Positions 13,735-29,339 of a stretch of DNA of 64,000 nucleotides are shown piece after piece (within the stretch, counting starts at the first letter, position 1; each line of letters opens with the position of its first letter). The stretch covers positions 7,235,034 to 7,299,033 of the forward strand of contig CM072888.1 in assembly GCA_037013685.1 (NCBI GenBank). The letters are read 5' to 3'. Under the pieces are notes generated by a model. It made no database searches. It worked only from the letters and a program-made list of their open reading frames with translations, and was not told the DNA's origin. Source of the stretch: Acridotheres tristis (lineage: Eukaryota; Chordata; Aves; Passeriformes; Sturnidae). Position numbers and translations under genes: made by a program.

Positions 13735-16700
13735 ATGTTTTTAGAGGCTTTGGCATATGTTGCATTTGCTATTAAAAAAAAAATCTGTTGCAGACAACCA
13801 CTCCTTTTACAGTTTACTGTTAAGTATGACTTCAGACAATGAAAGCTGTATGAACATTTTTGCATGTAGATTGGCACACTAGAAGTTGTTATAAGAAGAG
13901 AACTCAATATTGAAATTACCTTATACATTCACAATTATTACTAGAAAGAAATTGCACATACTCCTTACAAAAAATTCCGAGTCTGACAGAAGTGCAGGGA
14001 ATATATTTTTAAAAAAAAGGTGGAAAAAGAACAGGAAAAAAGAATAAGGAGTCACACAGTAGTCAGATAAGATTTTTCATCTATGGACTTTCACTGCACT
14101 TTTCTTCAACTCAATTGAAAATGATTCAGTGAGTGAAACTGCTAGGAATGAAGTGGGTGTTTCGAAGTGTCAGTCAACAGAAAAATGATAAAACTGCTGC
14201 AGAACCCAATGTTGGTTTTCAGAACTAGGAAATGAAATGGCAGTGTCCTTTGTGTTCACTTCAGCGTAGTCTCCTGTAGTATTTTAAATGCTTGCAAATT
14301 TTTAAGAAGTTCAACATGAACAAAATGTTGAAATCCACAGTAGGTCAGTGTTTTGTTCTATGAAATCCTGTAACTCCACGAAAATAGTGAAATCTATTTT
14401 ATACAGACTCCACTGCAAGTATTTTGCTGTGTATCTGATACCATAGCAGGATCATCTACTCCTCTGTCAAAATAATTTTTCTAAACTTACGTAATTCTAA
14501 ACTCTCAGTTTTTATTTGAACCTATAAGAAAAAAAGTCATGTAAAAATTAAGTGTAAGGATTATTATTGTTGCTGTTACTATTATTGGGGAAAACAATCT
14601 GGATTTTTTTTTTTTCACATAAGTGAACATAATGAACTAGTTCATTAATATATGTTAAATGGCCACAATAAATAATCTCTTTTAATATTGCAAAAGAGAA
14701 GGGATGATTTCTGACTTTCTGCAGGCTTAGTGAGTAGTACTTTCATGGCTGATGTTCCTTTTGCCCAATCTGCTCAATCTCTCCTCTGCAGAGCTCTTTC
14801 TGCACTGGCACACATGGCCAGCAATTTGTTTTATCTGATAAAAAGGTCCATAATCAGGGAAGAATATAATTTCATATTATAAACTCATGTGCTTTTGCCT
14901 AACCTTTGTCTTATTTCTCTTCCTTCAGGAATTGCCATGGTAGCACTGCTGTCCCTTCTATTAGCAACCATACTTGAAAATCTGTAAAAATTTCCTCATT
15001 TGGCAGCAGTTTGTGTTCTTACATAGATTTTAGAGATTCCTTATGCCTTTAAAACTTCTTATACCCATCTGAAAAACATGAGAAATTATGCCAAAGTGTA
15101 ATAAGTGCTCTCTACTCAAACAGAGTTGTAATTTGCCATTTTTGTAGCTCCAGGGTACAACTGCATGGATAAAAAGTGGAGGTGAAGAGAGGAGGGTTAG
15201 CTGGATAAAATGTTTATGACTTTAGAAACCTCAGTTCAAATAAACTGAATTCCTATTAGGCTGATTGATTTATACACTTGTGTTTGGGATGCTCCACATG
15301 TATAAGTACGTGCTTAAATTTCAGTAAGATCACGTGAAAAATCATATAGAGTATTCTGATGCTAAAATAGTGAAGTAAAATTAAAAACTAAGAAAATTAA
15401 TTTATCCTGGTTGACAAAAATTATTTGTAAGCTTGTAGCCTCCTGTTTAATGACATTTTAAGAGTGACTTCAAAGCCATCTCTTTGATGCTCTTTCTAGA
15501 ATCCAGTTCCTTAAAGATTTGAAACCCTTAGTGTGAATTTTGCTAATTTATGGTGGGACACTGGAAAGACTCATATCTCCAGCTCATTCAGTCTTTTACA
15601 GGCTTTGTCAAAATTTCTTTTAAAACTTTTTAAAATTATGTCAGTAGCCACAATGTTCCAAAAACTGAAACTGGCAAGTCAAGTTCTCCAAAGTTAGGAA
15701 ATGACATGATTTCAGTGAAACCTGAATTTTAGCAATTTAAACTGTGTGCAGAGACTGTTTAAGGTGTGAGACTTGGAGATTCTCTCCTGCAGTTGTGAGA
15801 GCAGTGATTTCCAGAATCCTACATTCTTCTCTGTATCGAGGGTGGTGATCTCGGCTTTCGAGTTACTTCCAGCAATAATTTTAAATGTGCTTTGTTTCTT
15901 TTCTTTCATTTTATCTTAGACATTTTTGAAAAAGAACACCTGCTCCACCTTGTCAGGAGGTACTGGTTAAGTTCTATTTCTCACATACAGTCGTGACTGA
16001 GGAGGAAAGGTAGTACAAATTGTTCATTTAAAATCATTAAAATACAGCTGAAAACATAAACTGACAGCATCAGTTCTCCTGTTTCCTGGATTATCAATCT
16101 TTGGTTTCCAAACTTAACGTAGATTATTTTTTAGGAGTTCATTTGAGACTTTTTTTTTTTATGGTGAAGATTTTAGATGAAAAATAAATCTTGTCAGTGC
16201 ATATATTTTAGCTCATATTGTGAAAAAAAAAAAAAAAGGTGGGCTCTGTTTCCAGCCTTGACATGATATCTGTGCAAACACTTGCCTGGATCAATAATGC
16301 TGTCTTTATTTTTGGTCTATAAAAGAATACTGCTATGTGTCATTCCTTTTTAAATGTTGTAGGTTTTTAAAAATATCTCCAGATACTGAGGTGTGGCATG
16401 TTTAATTTGAAGAAATTAAGGAATCAAATGGAATCATCTATTTCAAAGATTCCCTGGGAGGCTTATTTTAGTTAATTCCCTCTTTCTTTTTCAACTGCTG
16501 TGCCCTGTGAAATCATTGAGTAGATCTTTCTTTCAGACAGGAGAAAAATGGCCAAATGAGGTTAAATTAATGGGTTTCCCTTTATTCAGCTACAGTCTTT
16601 TCAAGAGACTTGATTGATGTTTTGCCATTTTCATATTTTGTTACATTCCTTGCCATTTGAATGAATTGTCAACATTATAATGTCTTGAATACTCTGTAAA

Positions 16701-19428
16701 TTATATCATAAGTACTCCCACTTTGTTTACACACTGAATTTTGATTGATCTATCCATTTTGTAGTTCTTTAATTTATAACTTTCCTAATTGCTAAGCATA
16801 ATGGGACCAATCAAACCCCGAATTATTTAAAGCAAAGCAGTGATTTAATCTGTTGTTTTTCATAGATGGTGTGAGGGATTAAACCCCAGCCCTGTTTCAA
16901 ATGGTCCTGAGAATATACATGACTGCATATCACGTGAAGATGTTTTATTTGCTAGTTTTGTTTTTGGTTTTTAATGAGCCTGGTTTAAATCCATGCCCCC
17001 TCACTTAGGTGAGATTATCCCCACACCCTGTACTGTTGTGTTTCTCTGTTCCCAGGATCAAGGGGGTGTCATTGAAAAGTTGGTGTGGAGGAGCCACCAT
17101 GGCCACAGTGCATGGAGGAACAGTTCCTGAGGTAATGGGAGCTGTGTTAGGGATGTGTACTGAAAGTGAATTGTGTGGAGAGGAAAGAAAAAGGAACAAA
17201 GGAAAACCCAGGGAAGAAGGAAAGGAAGAGTGAGGGGAAGAAAGGGAAAATTTTCCAGTCCTTTCAACCTTGAGACTAATCCTGCTTTCTCTTCTTAGCA
17301 GTGACTTTTACTTCTTCCCTCTTCCCCTTTGCCCTTTGGAGTCAGGGGAAGAAAAAAGAAGAGAAAAAAAAGAGAATAGATGGAAAAGCAAGAGTGAATT
17401 TTCCTCATCAGCTCCATGACTGTGAGATTGTTTCTCCTTTCATGTGTTCTGGTGTGCTTGGTGTTGTTCTGGAATTGCACTTTTTATCTTGTCAGTAGCT
17501 GTGATGAGATAAAACTGAGAAAGGGTGTGACATACATGGCTTGTTTGAGTTCTCTCTATAATTCATCATGTTTCATATATGAAAAAATATATTTTCTTCA
17601 AGTTGGAGTATATCACAGGAAAAAATTGCCAGGCAGACCTCAATGTGCACAGAAACATGTTTCATCCTTAAACCAGACCAGTGTTAGTGAATGCCTATGG
17701 ACACCAAGAATGAAATATTTCTAAATGTGTGACCTGGATTTTCTATTACCAGAACAATGATTTTTTTTGTTCATGAGCATTCTCATTCTCCTTTCGGAAA
17801 TCTTGTACAGGCTCTTGAGTGGAGTTTTTTATCAGTGGAGAGCAGGCTGAAAATGTTACTGAATCTGAATAATATTAGGCTCAGCTGAAGTGAGCAGCCA
17901 CAAAAGATATTAGGCACTGGGAGACTCGATCCTGAAATACTAAATGAATTGTGCCTCTTCTGTCTTCAAGAAAAGGTATGTCTCAACAGTAAATATCAAG
18001 TTTGAAACCTAGGACAATAGAAAATACACCATTTTATTTTATAATGGTTTAATATTCTATAATTAGCAAGAAAATTACAGGCACCTAATTGTTTCTGTAT
18101 TTTTAGAAAATGAATCAACAATGTGAACAAGTCAGAGGTAATTATTTTTCATTACGTTTCTATTTCTATTGTTTCAGCCTGTGGATCTGTGTTGGCTCAC
18201 ACTGTTGGCTCTGCCCTTCTTTAGCAGTCAGGTGGTTGATTTTTTTTTTTCCCTACATCTTTGATTGCTCTGCCACAAAAATGAAAGGAGCCTCATCAGA
18301 TTTTATTTTAAGTCTGGGAACTTTTCCTACCTCTTGAACCTGAATGAATATTTAAGCAACTCATAATGCAACAATTGTTATTCCGAGGGAAAATAAAAAG
18401 CAATTCTCTGCTGAACATCTCTGTAGCCTGATGGAAAGGTAATGGCACTGCTGCAGACTAGAATAAAATCAAATCCTAATTGTTTTGGTGAATTTGACTT
18501 CCTAGCAAGTCATACTTTAATCTCTGCATAAATTAGAAGCCTTTGCTCTGTTCAAATTCCTGTGGGGTCTTTGGCTTCCATCTACTTCATTCAGCTCAGC
18601 TAGCGAATGCTTTTGAATAATGTCATGATATTTCCATTAAAGAATTCAAAGTTGGTGAGAAGAAATGTGTCAGGCTGTTGGTAGAATTCAATTGAGATGA
18701 GTTGCAGTGATGAGCCTGAGGCTTGGCAGACTCCTCACACACCCTAAGGGGCGCTGGTGAATAAGGTCCAGGATCCAGGAGCAGAGCTCTTTGTCCAGAG
18801 TACCCACAATTAGAAAAAACTGCAATTCCCATTACTCCAAATGCAGGTTCTGGCACTGGTGGCTGATGGAGAAGAGGGTACCAGTGATTGCAGTGGCTTT
18901 TGGGAAAAAGTTGAGCACGTAAGTGAAAGAAAGAAGTTTAAACATCAATTATTTCTTTGAGAAAGTGAGCAAGGTAATGGGAAAAGTATGCATTCGAGAA
19001 GTTAACAATCTCAATGTGTTCTTGGTTAAGCATGTCCTGCTTTTTCCATTTTTTCTGTTCCTAAATATACCATATAAAAACCTTCTCTACAGTAAAGCTG
19101 ATAAATAGTCTAGCCCCCACTTTACTGAGAGTCTAATTTTCTCAATAGAAAAATTGAGAACTGTTTTGCACCTACTGTTTTGATTTTCTCTTTGTGCAAG
19201 GAATATGAGGAAGGTCATGATATTGCCAAAAGAGAGGTCACAACTGCCATCAATATCAAACCAATGGAATATATTGTAACAAAAAAAAGAAATCTCTCAA
19301 ATTCTCGTGGACTTGGGTAGCTGAAACATGTAAGTTCAGACTATAAAAAATAATGTACATCTGTCTGAGGTTCAGATTGTTAATTGGTTTGTTCACTCTA
19401 AAAGGTGCTAAGACTTAAGTATGTTAAT

Positions 19429-19450
19429 AAAAAAAAAAAAATTTTTTTTT
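19429..19450. repeat. A13-T9 homopolymer junction
   Basis: Thirteen A residues (19429-19441) are followed directly by nine T residues (19442-19450), then AAAA. Such a self-complementary tract can form a hairpin and is prone to slippage, so its length may be unreliable. Confidence 0.85.
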
Positions 19451-21420
19451 AAAAGTATTTCTAACCACCTTTTTTAAAAAGCCCTCTGAAGGTGCCTCTA
19501 CAGGCACCCTAGAGTTCACAGGAATCCTGCTATTTATCAATCCACTTGGGTGACCTTGAAATGACCTTACCACCCTAACTCAAATCAGCTATATTCCTGG
19601 AGAATGGCAGGGAAATGCATATATCAGAAGAAAAAAAAAAACCTAAGAAAAATGTTCTTTTCTGGGGAGCTTGAGTTATAAGATTAGATTATGGCTGGCA
19701 GAATCAAGGGCACATAGGCATGGCACATGATGATTATGATTTATGGGAGCATTAAAGAGGAAGAAATCAATATATATTCTAAAAGTTCTGTTTTGCCACG
19801 ATTAATCTAAACACCCTCCTTGGGTTTGTGATGACAGAGGAAGGCTTTGTTGACAAGAACTTTTCCTTTTTTCTTCACCAATAGTTTCAATAACTTCTAA
19901 TGTAAAAATCCAGATTTAGAAAATGAACCTTTTGTAGCCCTTCATTTTCAAGAATGAAAGCTAGTAGGTACAATTTGCAATAAATTTGAGGTCAAATGTG
20001 ACACTAGAGAGACCCCTGCTACAAATAAACAGTCATAGTGCACTACATGAAGATACTATTAGCAGGATACAAAATCAAAAGAAGAGTCTCTCTACAAAAA
20101 AAAAAATAAAAATCTTCCTTTCAACTCTTTTTGCCAGTTATTTTCCTTGTTTTGCAGCCTGAAGCAAAGTGGTATGTTCAGCTGTGCTGGTTTTAAATTT
20201 ATAACTTAGTTCATCATCTATATCAAATCATAGTGTATGAGTATATCATAGTCAGATATTTGTAGCAAGTTAAGAACTGTATCACCTTTTTCTGTCTAAT
20301 GAACTCTGTCTTTTCTTAATACCGTTTTCTTATGTGGTTTTCTGAAAGTATTTATTCTGAAATTTTGTTATTTTGAAACATAGATATATTTTCTAGTAAT
20401 ACTAAATATTTTATTTCTTGTTCCTATAGAGAATAAAAAATGCAGTTAGAAGATGCATACATTCATATAGCCAAATATCTGTCTCCATCTTGGCCATCCT
20501 ATAAATGTCATACACCCTACTTAGGGCTGGGTTGCATAAGGACATAGTGAAAACTCTTGTTATATCAAGATGGTAAAGTATCTTGACTAGAAGAGGTAAA
20601 TGCATTGAATGTTTTTTATTAAGTGTATGTGCAGTCATTGCTGGTAGTTTTTAAAAATACTGCCATTGACATGTGGGGTTTTTTGAATATCCAGTTTTAA
20701 AACCAAACCTTTAAACCAACCAAACAAATCTTCAGCATCAGTATCTTAAAAACAGAGAGATGGAGGGGTATTTCACTGAATTAGTTTTATTTCTTGAGGA
20801 TTAACTTCTAGTTAGACAGCAAAGCTTACAAAGAACATCGTTCAGAGTATTTGCTGTGAAGTAGAAACCAGTTAATGGAACATCTCAAAGAAAAACCTAT
20901 GATGGGAAAAGTTAGACACCCCTCATCCCATCTCTGTCAAATAAAAAGTCCCTTACATTATAGGATGGATCATATGGATACATTTATGGGATACAGTATA
21001 TGCAATGTCCTTTTTCATAGTGGTTTAATAGGTTCAGCATTTGGATATGGTCTCTTAAATGTCACCAGAATTAATTCCAACTGTCCAGAATTGCTGTAGC
21101 TATAATTAGAGACTGAAGAGCTCTAATTACTGCACTACAGGATATTAAGAAAACTACAAACTATAAAATAGCCTTACAAACTTTTTTGCTTCTGCAGAAA
21201 TATTCCTGTACAGTTATATTTTTTGGTAGTATTCAAATTAAAAACATACCTATTCATGTCACTAAAATTTCTATTGGAAGAACAGTAATGAACATAAATT
21301 ATGAATAAAGCTCTATTAGTTAAAGTACTGGAAAACTAACATTGTAAATAATTGCTTTGTAAGTATCATTCAGTGAAACTTCACAATACTTGTATAACAT
21401 AGAGAAATGGTAATTTATTT

Positions 21421-21462
21421 TTTAATTTCGGCTAATATAAATTTAATTTCGGTTAATATAAA
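21421..21462. repeat. Two-copy 21 bp tandem duplication
   Basis: Units 21421-21441 and 21442-21462, each tttaatttcgg followed by taatataaa, differ by a single C/T. The low divergence points to a fairly recent slippage duplication. Confidence 0.85.
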
Positions 21463-24400
21463 GTATGTTTGATGGAGCCCTTGATAATATTTGGAAGATG
21501 ATAAGAGGTCTGTGTAGCCACCCCATTCTTAGAACAGCATAATGTTTAGCTAGTAAGAGTTTTATTTTGTTTATAAAACTCATTTAGATGCTAACTCCTA
21601 AAATGAAATCTTGCTTCTCTTAAGACAATTATTTCCTTGGATCTCATGTATATCTTTACAATTAAACCAAACTTCATGAGTAGTGTGGGTTAAGGTTGAA
21701 AAGTGTATTTAAAGTTATGAGGTGAAGGGAAAGGGCTGTTTATGGCATAGTACCTCTCCAGACAAACACTTCAGTTATTAAAAGATGCCTGGAAGCAGTG
21801 CTGTAGAAGACTTTTGTATTTCACAATAAATGTACAGCTGAATTCACAGCACGAGAGAATTCACGAAGAACAGGCAAAGGGTAAAGGTTGTGGTTTTCTT
21901 TGTGTTCCTTCAAGAGAGAAATAGTATAGCTATTCAGTGAACATGAAAGGGGTTTCCATACCTGTTCAGGTTTCTCAAACCAGCATAAGTATTTTTTTAA
22001 ATGAAAAACAGGGAATAATTTTGGGTAAAAACCCAGTACTAATAAATATAGAAACGTAATCTTACAGTTATGCAAGAATTATTATTCAACAGTTGTGTTG
22101 GAATGTTTGGAGCAGACTTGTACTTAATTACACAAACTTTGAAAAAATGACTAAATTAGAAGGAATGTTGCATTGACCATTAACTGTATTTTACTGAGCA
22201 AAAAAACACTAGATCTTAAAAGAAACACAAGCACTAAACACAGTTTAAAGGGCTTCTTCATCTGCTGATACACAATGCCTGAGAGAAACACAGCCTAGCA
22301 GATAGTTCCAGTTAAGAGACTGTGAGTTAAAGGAGGGGAAGAACAGTGCTTTGGATTCAGAGCAGAAGAGCTCCTGTGAGACCCCCCCCAGCTTTGCCTG
22401 CATTCGAGGTTGAAGCCAGTTCCAAGGGTGATAAAATGGTCATATCCTAGAGCTGGAGAGAGAGGCATGTTGAATTTAGTCAAGACCCTACAGTAGGTAG
22501 GAAAAGAAGCAAAGCAGGTGGTGCCTCATTGGAAAAGGCCAAGGAAATGAAGAGAGCATTTCTTTATCAGATGTTGAAAGGGTCAGAAAAGGGCAAGGTA
22601 AGAAAAAGATGTGTGCACTGCAAGGCAGTGAGGAGACGTAGCTGCTGATGTCTCAAATCATACAGATAAAGCCAATGAAAGAATTGTTTGATGCATAAGA
22701 AGCAAAGGCCTGCATTGGTTCTCTGATTTAAGAAATACCATCTGCTCCTGGCTTCATCAGCACTGATGAGCATCTCAAGGATGAAATTCTGAGTAACACG
22801 TAGTGGGTATCCTTAGATGTGTATTAGGAAGGTATGTAAGGTTATAGAAGCCCAGCATCTCGTTCTAGTTGGGGAGACTAATGTACTTCAGGATTTAATA
22901 GAAACTGGAGTATTGATTGATCCCAGGTAGGTGGAACTGCTGGGTGATAACCATTATGATGAAAAAAACCATAATATTGCCCAGTAATTTTTAATGACAT
23001 GGAACAAAGTCAGTGAAGCAAACCTTAACTGAAGATGAGAAAAAAAAAAATCAATAGAGCATCTTGGTCAGTTGTGTTGGGGTACTTGAGTGCACAGTCA
23101 GTTGCATTCTAAGTGCCATAAATATCTTAACACCTCTTCAGAGATGAAAATGATGTCTTTATTGCTAATCCATAAGGATTTAGTTTAACTTACTATTTTC
23201 TTCACTGTAAGATATTTTATTAATCTTAATTACATGACTATATCTGGATTGCACATATGTATTATTTTTATAAGATTGGGTCTGGTGGCATAAATATCAA
23301 ATGACAGTTTGGTCTAGGATATGAGGATACTGGTATTAATGTGTAGGGTCACAGGCAGAGTTTCTACATGTCTGCCACCTCCTTAAAAATCAGGTGTTGC
23401 TGATGTACAGCTAGAAGTTGGCTTTTTCCTGTGGCATTTGACAGATCTTTTACAATTCCATTAAAACCTTTCAGAATCTTTGATCCTTTGATATTCTTTA
23501 CCTAAATCAAAGCATCAAACATACTTTCTTGCACAGGCTGTAATCTTTTAAGCACTGTAAATGCCTTTAATTTATGGGTCTGCTTTTCTTTTTTATCATA
23601 TAATTGGAGTATTTCATTGATTAGCACTAGGTTCATTTTATTTCATTCTTCTTGATAATCAGCTTCTTGGCAAATTAGGAATTTCCACCACATCTATGGA
23701 TATGCTATTGCAAATACTTCTAGTCCTTTGTTTACTTCAGATGATGTACTCATACTCCCCATTATGCTTTTTTTTTGTCTAGAATATATGATCTACTTGC
23801 ATGTAATCATAATAACTTTTGCCATTTTAGGTAGTTTCAGATATTGTGGTTCTACTCATGGTTTATCAAGAAAATATGCTAGCCTGGTAATCTGTAGAAT
23901 TTTAGTAATATTTTTAGATTTGTGCTGCGCAAAGGAAACCCAGAGGACTTCATGAAACCCAAAATCTAGGATTAGATGTCCTCTTTATGATTATTTCTAT
24001 TTGCTATAAAAATCTGACAAGTAAAGATTAAATTTGTAAAATGCAGAGGATAAATTATTATTTAGTGTGTACTTGATTAAAAAATCTAGAAAAAAGTGCA
24101 CTTACTCAGCTCTTAATTAAATGATGTATCTTGATTATACCTCAGTAATGTTATGAGCTTTGTCTCGTAACAGAAGAGCTTAAGAATTTTAGTTGAATTT
24201 TATTCATTTCCTATAATGATCTTGCATGCAAAAATAATCCTGCTGATTGACTATAACTGCAAGTTTTGTTGAAAACTGAACTGCAGGCTTTTTGCTCTTA
24301 ACATTAGGCCATTCATATTTACTGAATTTTAAATACAATTTTTTTGTCTTTTAAATTCCAAAGCTCAAAGTAAAACTTGAAGCAAAATGAACACCTTATC

Positions 24401-27400
24401 TTTGAAAATTTCACAGTGCATGCATTGAAAATTGTTATCTTCTCTTCAGGCTACAAAATTCCATGTTTCCCTTGGGTAAACTTGAAACTGAATGGGCCAA
24501 TAGCATAAATTCTAGACATGTTTATACATGTTAATTTGATAGAAATTTGTCTGTATGACTTGTTTTAGTGTGACGACTTCCTTCAGTTTCTCATAATTAA
24601 ATTTTCATGCACATTCACAGAGCTTAATGAATCAGCATGATTTGGGGTTTTTTCCTTAATTTTTACAGCTAGGTAAATTTGCTTAATATGCACTTTACCA
24701 TTTGATAAATAATGCTTCCAAAATATTCTTCTAATGCTATGGGCTTGGTGGCTTTCTTATTTTAATTATCTGTGCAGAAGATCCCTACCTCTACTGAATG
24801 AGCCTCATTTCTGGAAATATTTAGGCAGAAGTTTTCTATTTATATTGGTCAGACTCCTGTGATTTGTTCTCAACTTAAAACAGAAGCAAATTCAGTTGTC
24901 TCCTATGGTTTCCTGAAATGCACTGTGGTGTTACAGCCAATTGATCTTGATCAGACTCTGGCTACCAGAGCAATAGCAACATTTTGATTTGTCTTAGTGT
25001 GGCTTTCCTGTCTCAAATTCGTTGGCAAAAGAACAGGATAAAGTAGAAATCTTCTGTGTTGGTCAATATCTGTGTTTTTACTCTTCCTCTCTTGCAACCT
25101 GTACAGAGAAAAAATAAAGATCATATCATTTTACTTACTGCTTTTATTCCAGATGTCCCCATTTCTGCATCTACATTAATATTAAAAATTTAAGTGTTTT
25201 CTTTGAGAATCAGCTCAACAGTGTCCCGGGAGCCAGAAATGTCTCTTTTGGATTGATTTTCCTACTGCAGTTTGTTCCCTTGTCTTGATTCCACTACAAT
25301 TTTTTTAAATTTATCTTTTATGTATCTCTCTCACAGTGTTTAATTCTAAAGTTGAGGAACCATTTCTGAAGAGGTATGGGAACAAGAGACTTACATATGG
25401 TTGAAACCCAGATTTTGAGTAAAGTTGCATTTTAGGTAAGTTTAGCCCACTTTATTTCTAGCCAAAAGGAAATATAAAAGACACATAAATATTTAAGTGA
25501 ATTCAGTCTTAGTGTGTAGAAAACAGATGTGAATTACTAAGACAAATTGCCTTTGTATTAAACCTCTCTTGCACAAAAATCTTCTGAGTAGCTCATTAAA
25601 AATACCTTCTGGGTAAAATTTCTGGTAAACCAATATGCTCCAGAAAAAAGTCAAGTTAGGAAGACTTGAAAAGTTTCTTTTTTCCCTTGTCAACTAAAAC
25701 CTTCATTCTTAAAAGTGAGTTTGTATTTCTCTGTCTATTTGGATAAATTTTTTTTATTTATTTAGTATGCTAGGAGAAAAATACTGTTGATTGAACTGCT
25801 ATGTATTCTTTAGAACCACCTGAGGATATTGTCTGGCTCTTTCTAAAGCCTATAAACTCACAGGATATTTCTCTCTCTCTAACCAAAAGAAGAATGTTAA
25901 AAAAATTGAAATAATGCCCATAATAATAGGAAAATATCTGGATTTTTCTTTCTTAGTAAGACTAGGTGTCAACAGGCTATTCTAATGACCATCCTGGTTC
26001 ATGTCTTTTGCAAAATAAATATTGTAGTGTTATTGTTATACAGAAGTTAAACGACACACCTAGAAAATCATCTTCTTCTACACGATTTTCTAAAAATCGC
26101 ACTGGTTTGCCCTAAAGCCTTTTTGGAAATAGGACTTGTTCTATTTGTACTCCCAAATGAAAATAAGATTGCATGCAATTTGAATAACTTTATGCAATTG
26201 TTCTTCTTCATGCCTTGCCTTGAAAAAAACTCTTAAGTCATGCTCTAAATTATGTACAAAGGGGACATGATATTCAGTTTTGGAAGTTAGGTTCATTAAC
26301 TAATAAACTTTTATTCCACCATCCACTAATTTTCCCTGAACTGTTCTTCTCATAGGTGCAAGGAGCCTGGAAGACATATTTTGAGTGTCTGAGCATAAGA
26401 AAAGATTTTGTTAGTATTTTTTTTTTATTTTTTAATAAAACACTTTTTCAGTAATACACTGATAATTTTTATGCAGGGTATGTCTTACATTTGGGATATA
26501 TTTGTATAAAGTATCTTTAACCAACAGTCTGTCAAGTTCTGTCTTTTTTTCTCTAGGATTGTTTTATCTCTGCATCACAATACTTTCAAAACCTTATTGC
26601 CACGTTAAACTCTATGAAATGTGTGTGCAGGAGCTTGCAACTTGTACGAGAAAAACAGCCCTGGTTCATTATTCTAGTTGAGATAAAGTGCAGATAAATG
26701 AGGGGAACAACTGCAGTGATCTTGCCGAGTGGAGCAGCAAACTGGATAATCTGTTGAGTCACCCATGATGTGAATGTAAAAGGCTGGGGTGTGGAAAGCT
26801 TGGCAAAGGGAGACCTGCATTAGGGTGGTGTAGGTGGTGTGTGGTGGGTAAGAAATTCCCCATTGTGTCGACATCAGGATGCACTGAGTGAATATTAAAA
26901 TGCAAGAGTAAACCTAAAAGACATCTGATTTAAATTTCTGATGTCTCAATTTTCTGACTCTCTTGAGAGAAGAAGAAACAAAGCCTGCATTTACTTGATT
27001 GTGTAGTATATTGAAAAAAATTCTATTAGAGGAGCAGTATTTGCAATCTTGATATCTGACACTGGTCAAAAATCCTTAGAAGCAGCAGGATCATTTTTTT
27101 TTTCATGGTGTACAATGTATCTAAACAGCTTGTAATATAATCAGTAAGTACTGACCCATAAGCTACAAAGATAGCATAAATAATACACTTGAGCTTTGTG
27201 AATCTTGCTCTAGTGATTATAAATGAATTATTTTATCCTTTTTGTTTAGCCTGTCTTAACCTTATGGAGACAGATGTCCTGCTCCTTAGTGTTTAAGCTC
27301 ATTCAACAAATCGATTTTTACCACTTTTTAAAAATAAATTTAAATAATTGCAGAGCACAGAATTTTCAGACTAGTGTGAAAACAGCATTTGTGAAGATAG

Positions 27401-29339
27401 AGAAGCTTTCTGGTTATACATCTTCGTCAGTTTATTCTTTGTTCCATTCAATGAAATTTTGTCTTAATGAAAGAATTAGAATCAAATAGCTCCATATACA
27501 GAAAAGTGGGAAATCTACTTTTTGTTTTCTTCTTGTCTCTAGTTGTAAAACAGTTTGGGTTTCAGGATAGAATCTGCAAAGGTAATGTTTTTCTATAAAC
27601 CTGTGAAAGTCACAGTCTAATGAAAAATATAGCAAAAAATAAAAATAAATCCAGGTGCAATAGGCCAATAGTTACTAACTTTGCTAGCATTATATCATGG
27701 AAATATTATTTCTGTGAAAAAAAAGAACTGAAAAACATTAATGATCTTCCATGTGAAGTATACCTCATTTCCAATAGCTTTCCCTCAGTTTCCTTGTTTA
27801 CTGTAATATTTAAGGTACACCATTGCTTTTATCATGCATCTGCACAAAACATGTTTACCCTAAAAAGTTTTAACATGTCTGGGTAAGGCAACTTAATTAT
27901 TCAAAAATTAAGATATTTTCATTTAGCTTTGAAGTGGTAAACCCCGTGCATTTATTCACTTGAAACCAAAGAATTTAATAAAACTTTCAAACGTGTAGAG
28001 AACAGTAATTAATTACAGTGCCTCTGGGTTTAAAAACACTAATTTTCTAATTAAAGTGCTTCCAAACTAATATATTCTTATTTGTTCTGAGATACATAGC
28101 ATACAGCTTTTCCAAGGTTAAGAGAGGTAACATGTAACTTCAGGAGAAGTAAAATCTATTCCAAAAGACTTTCATGTCCACACAACAGATCATAATATAT
28201 GATTAAAAAAATGTGTTCATTTTTATTATAGATACTGGAATGAAATATTATATACACTTTGTCTAGACTTTCAAAAAAGCTCTGGTGAATATACCTGAAG
28301 AAGGGAAAATAAAGAGACAAGAGGGTAAAAATGTGATCATCCATCTTAATATCATTTAGAAAAGTTGCAAAGTTTCCCTGCTGCTGAATTGTTGTCCAAA
28401 GTGAGACAAGTTGAATCCATTCTGTTTTTTTCTTACAGTCCTTAAAGATGCCATGTTCAAAATAAACTGCTCAGGGCAATGTGGGGAGGTGACAGAATAC
28501 AAAAACATTTGAGTATTTTTCAGAGCTAATGTTTTGAAAGCTACTGCATTTTTTTTCTTCTGTTTTGGCAAGAAGTATTATGCATTGAGATTTTAAAAAA
28601 TCAAATGTGAAAGTAGTTCATGGAAAGGTTTTGTGAGCTATAAGAGGTATCTGATGGATAATTTCAATATTAACAGAAAAATAACCTTCTTCCAACTTGT
28701 GATACTGAAGAGTCAAATTATTTAATTTGGTAAGATGGTATTTTTGTAAAACCCAGATATTATTTTTTTATAACTATATCTTGATTTTATTAGGTAGTTT
28801 TTCAACTATGTTGGTAACAAATTCTATGGCACTAGATGAAAACTATCCACATTTATTTCCAGATTTCCACTTATTTTAGTAATTCTGTACAGGCTGTAGA
28901 GTCTCTTCCTTAGATCTTTGGTAGGAAATATGATGCCTCCTGCAGAAGTGTATATGTGGGACCTGATATATCTAAAATTCAGGCTGTATTTATATCCATC
29001 ATCTGAGAATTCATGAGCAAAACTATACAGGTGAGGAGACAGTAGCAGAAAGCTGGTTTTAGATGATATACTAACTGTCTCTGTGGGGTCATGGAGATGG
29101 GTTACAAAAGTGTGTGTTTGATCAAGCTCCTAGGGAGAACAGCTTTTAATTCAGGAAACCCAGCAAAATTCTAGCATAAATAAGAATTACGTGCACAGAA
29201 TCAATGCTGTGGGCATCTTACTTCAGAACACAGGGTTTCAAAATATGAACAATGCATCATGAGCTTCTCCATGTGTCAGAGCTGGATTCTGCTGTTTTGA
29301 ATCTTTTTCACGAATCCATCAAGAGAAGTCTAAAAATCC

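Larger units (their letters stand above)
13505..29339. other. Long AT-rich gene-poor interval
   Basis: About 16 kb of AT-rich DNA. Open frames reach about 100 codons at most (for example 17416-17724 plus), with no recognisable domain, and overlap each other on both strands at random. Purine-rich patches occur at 17160-17250 and 17340-17380. I see no TE ends, RNA genes or exons that I can support. Small repeats in it are listed separately. Confidence 0.6.
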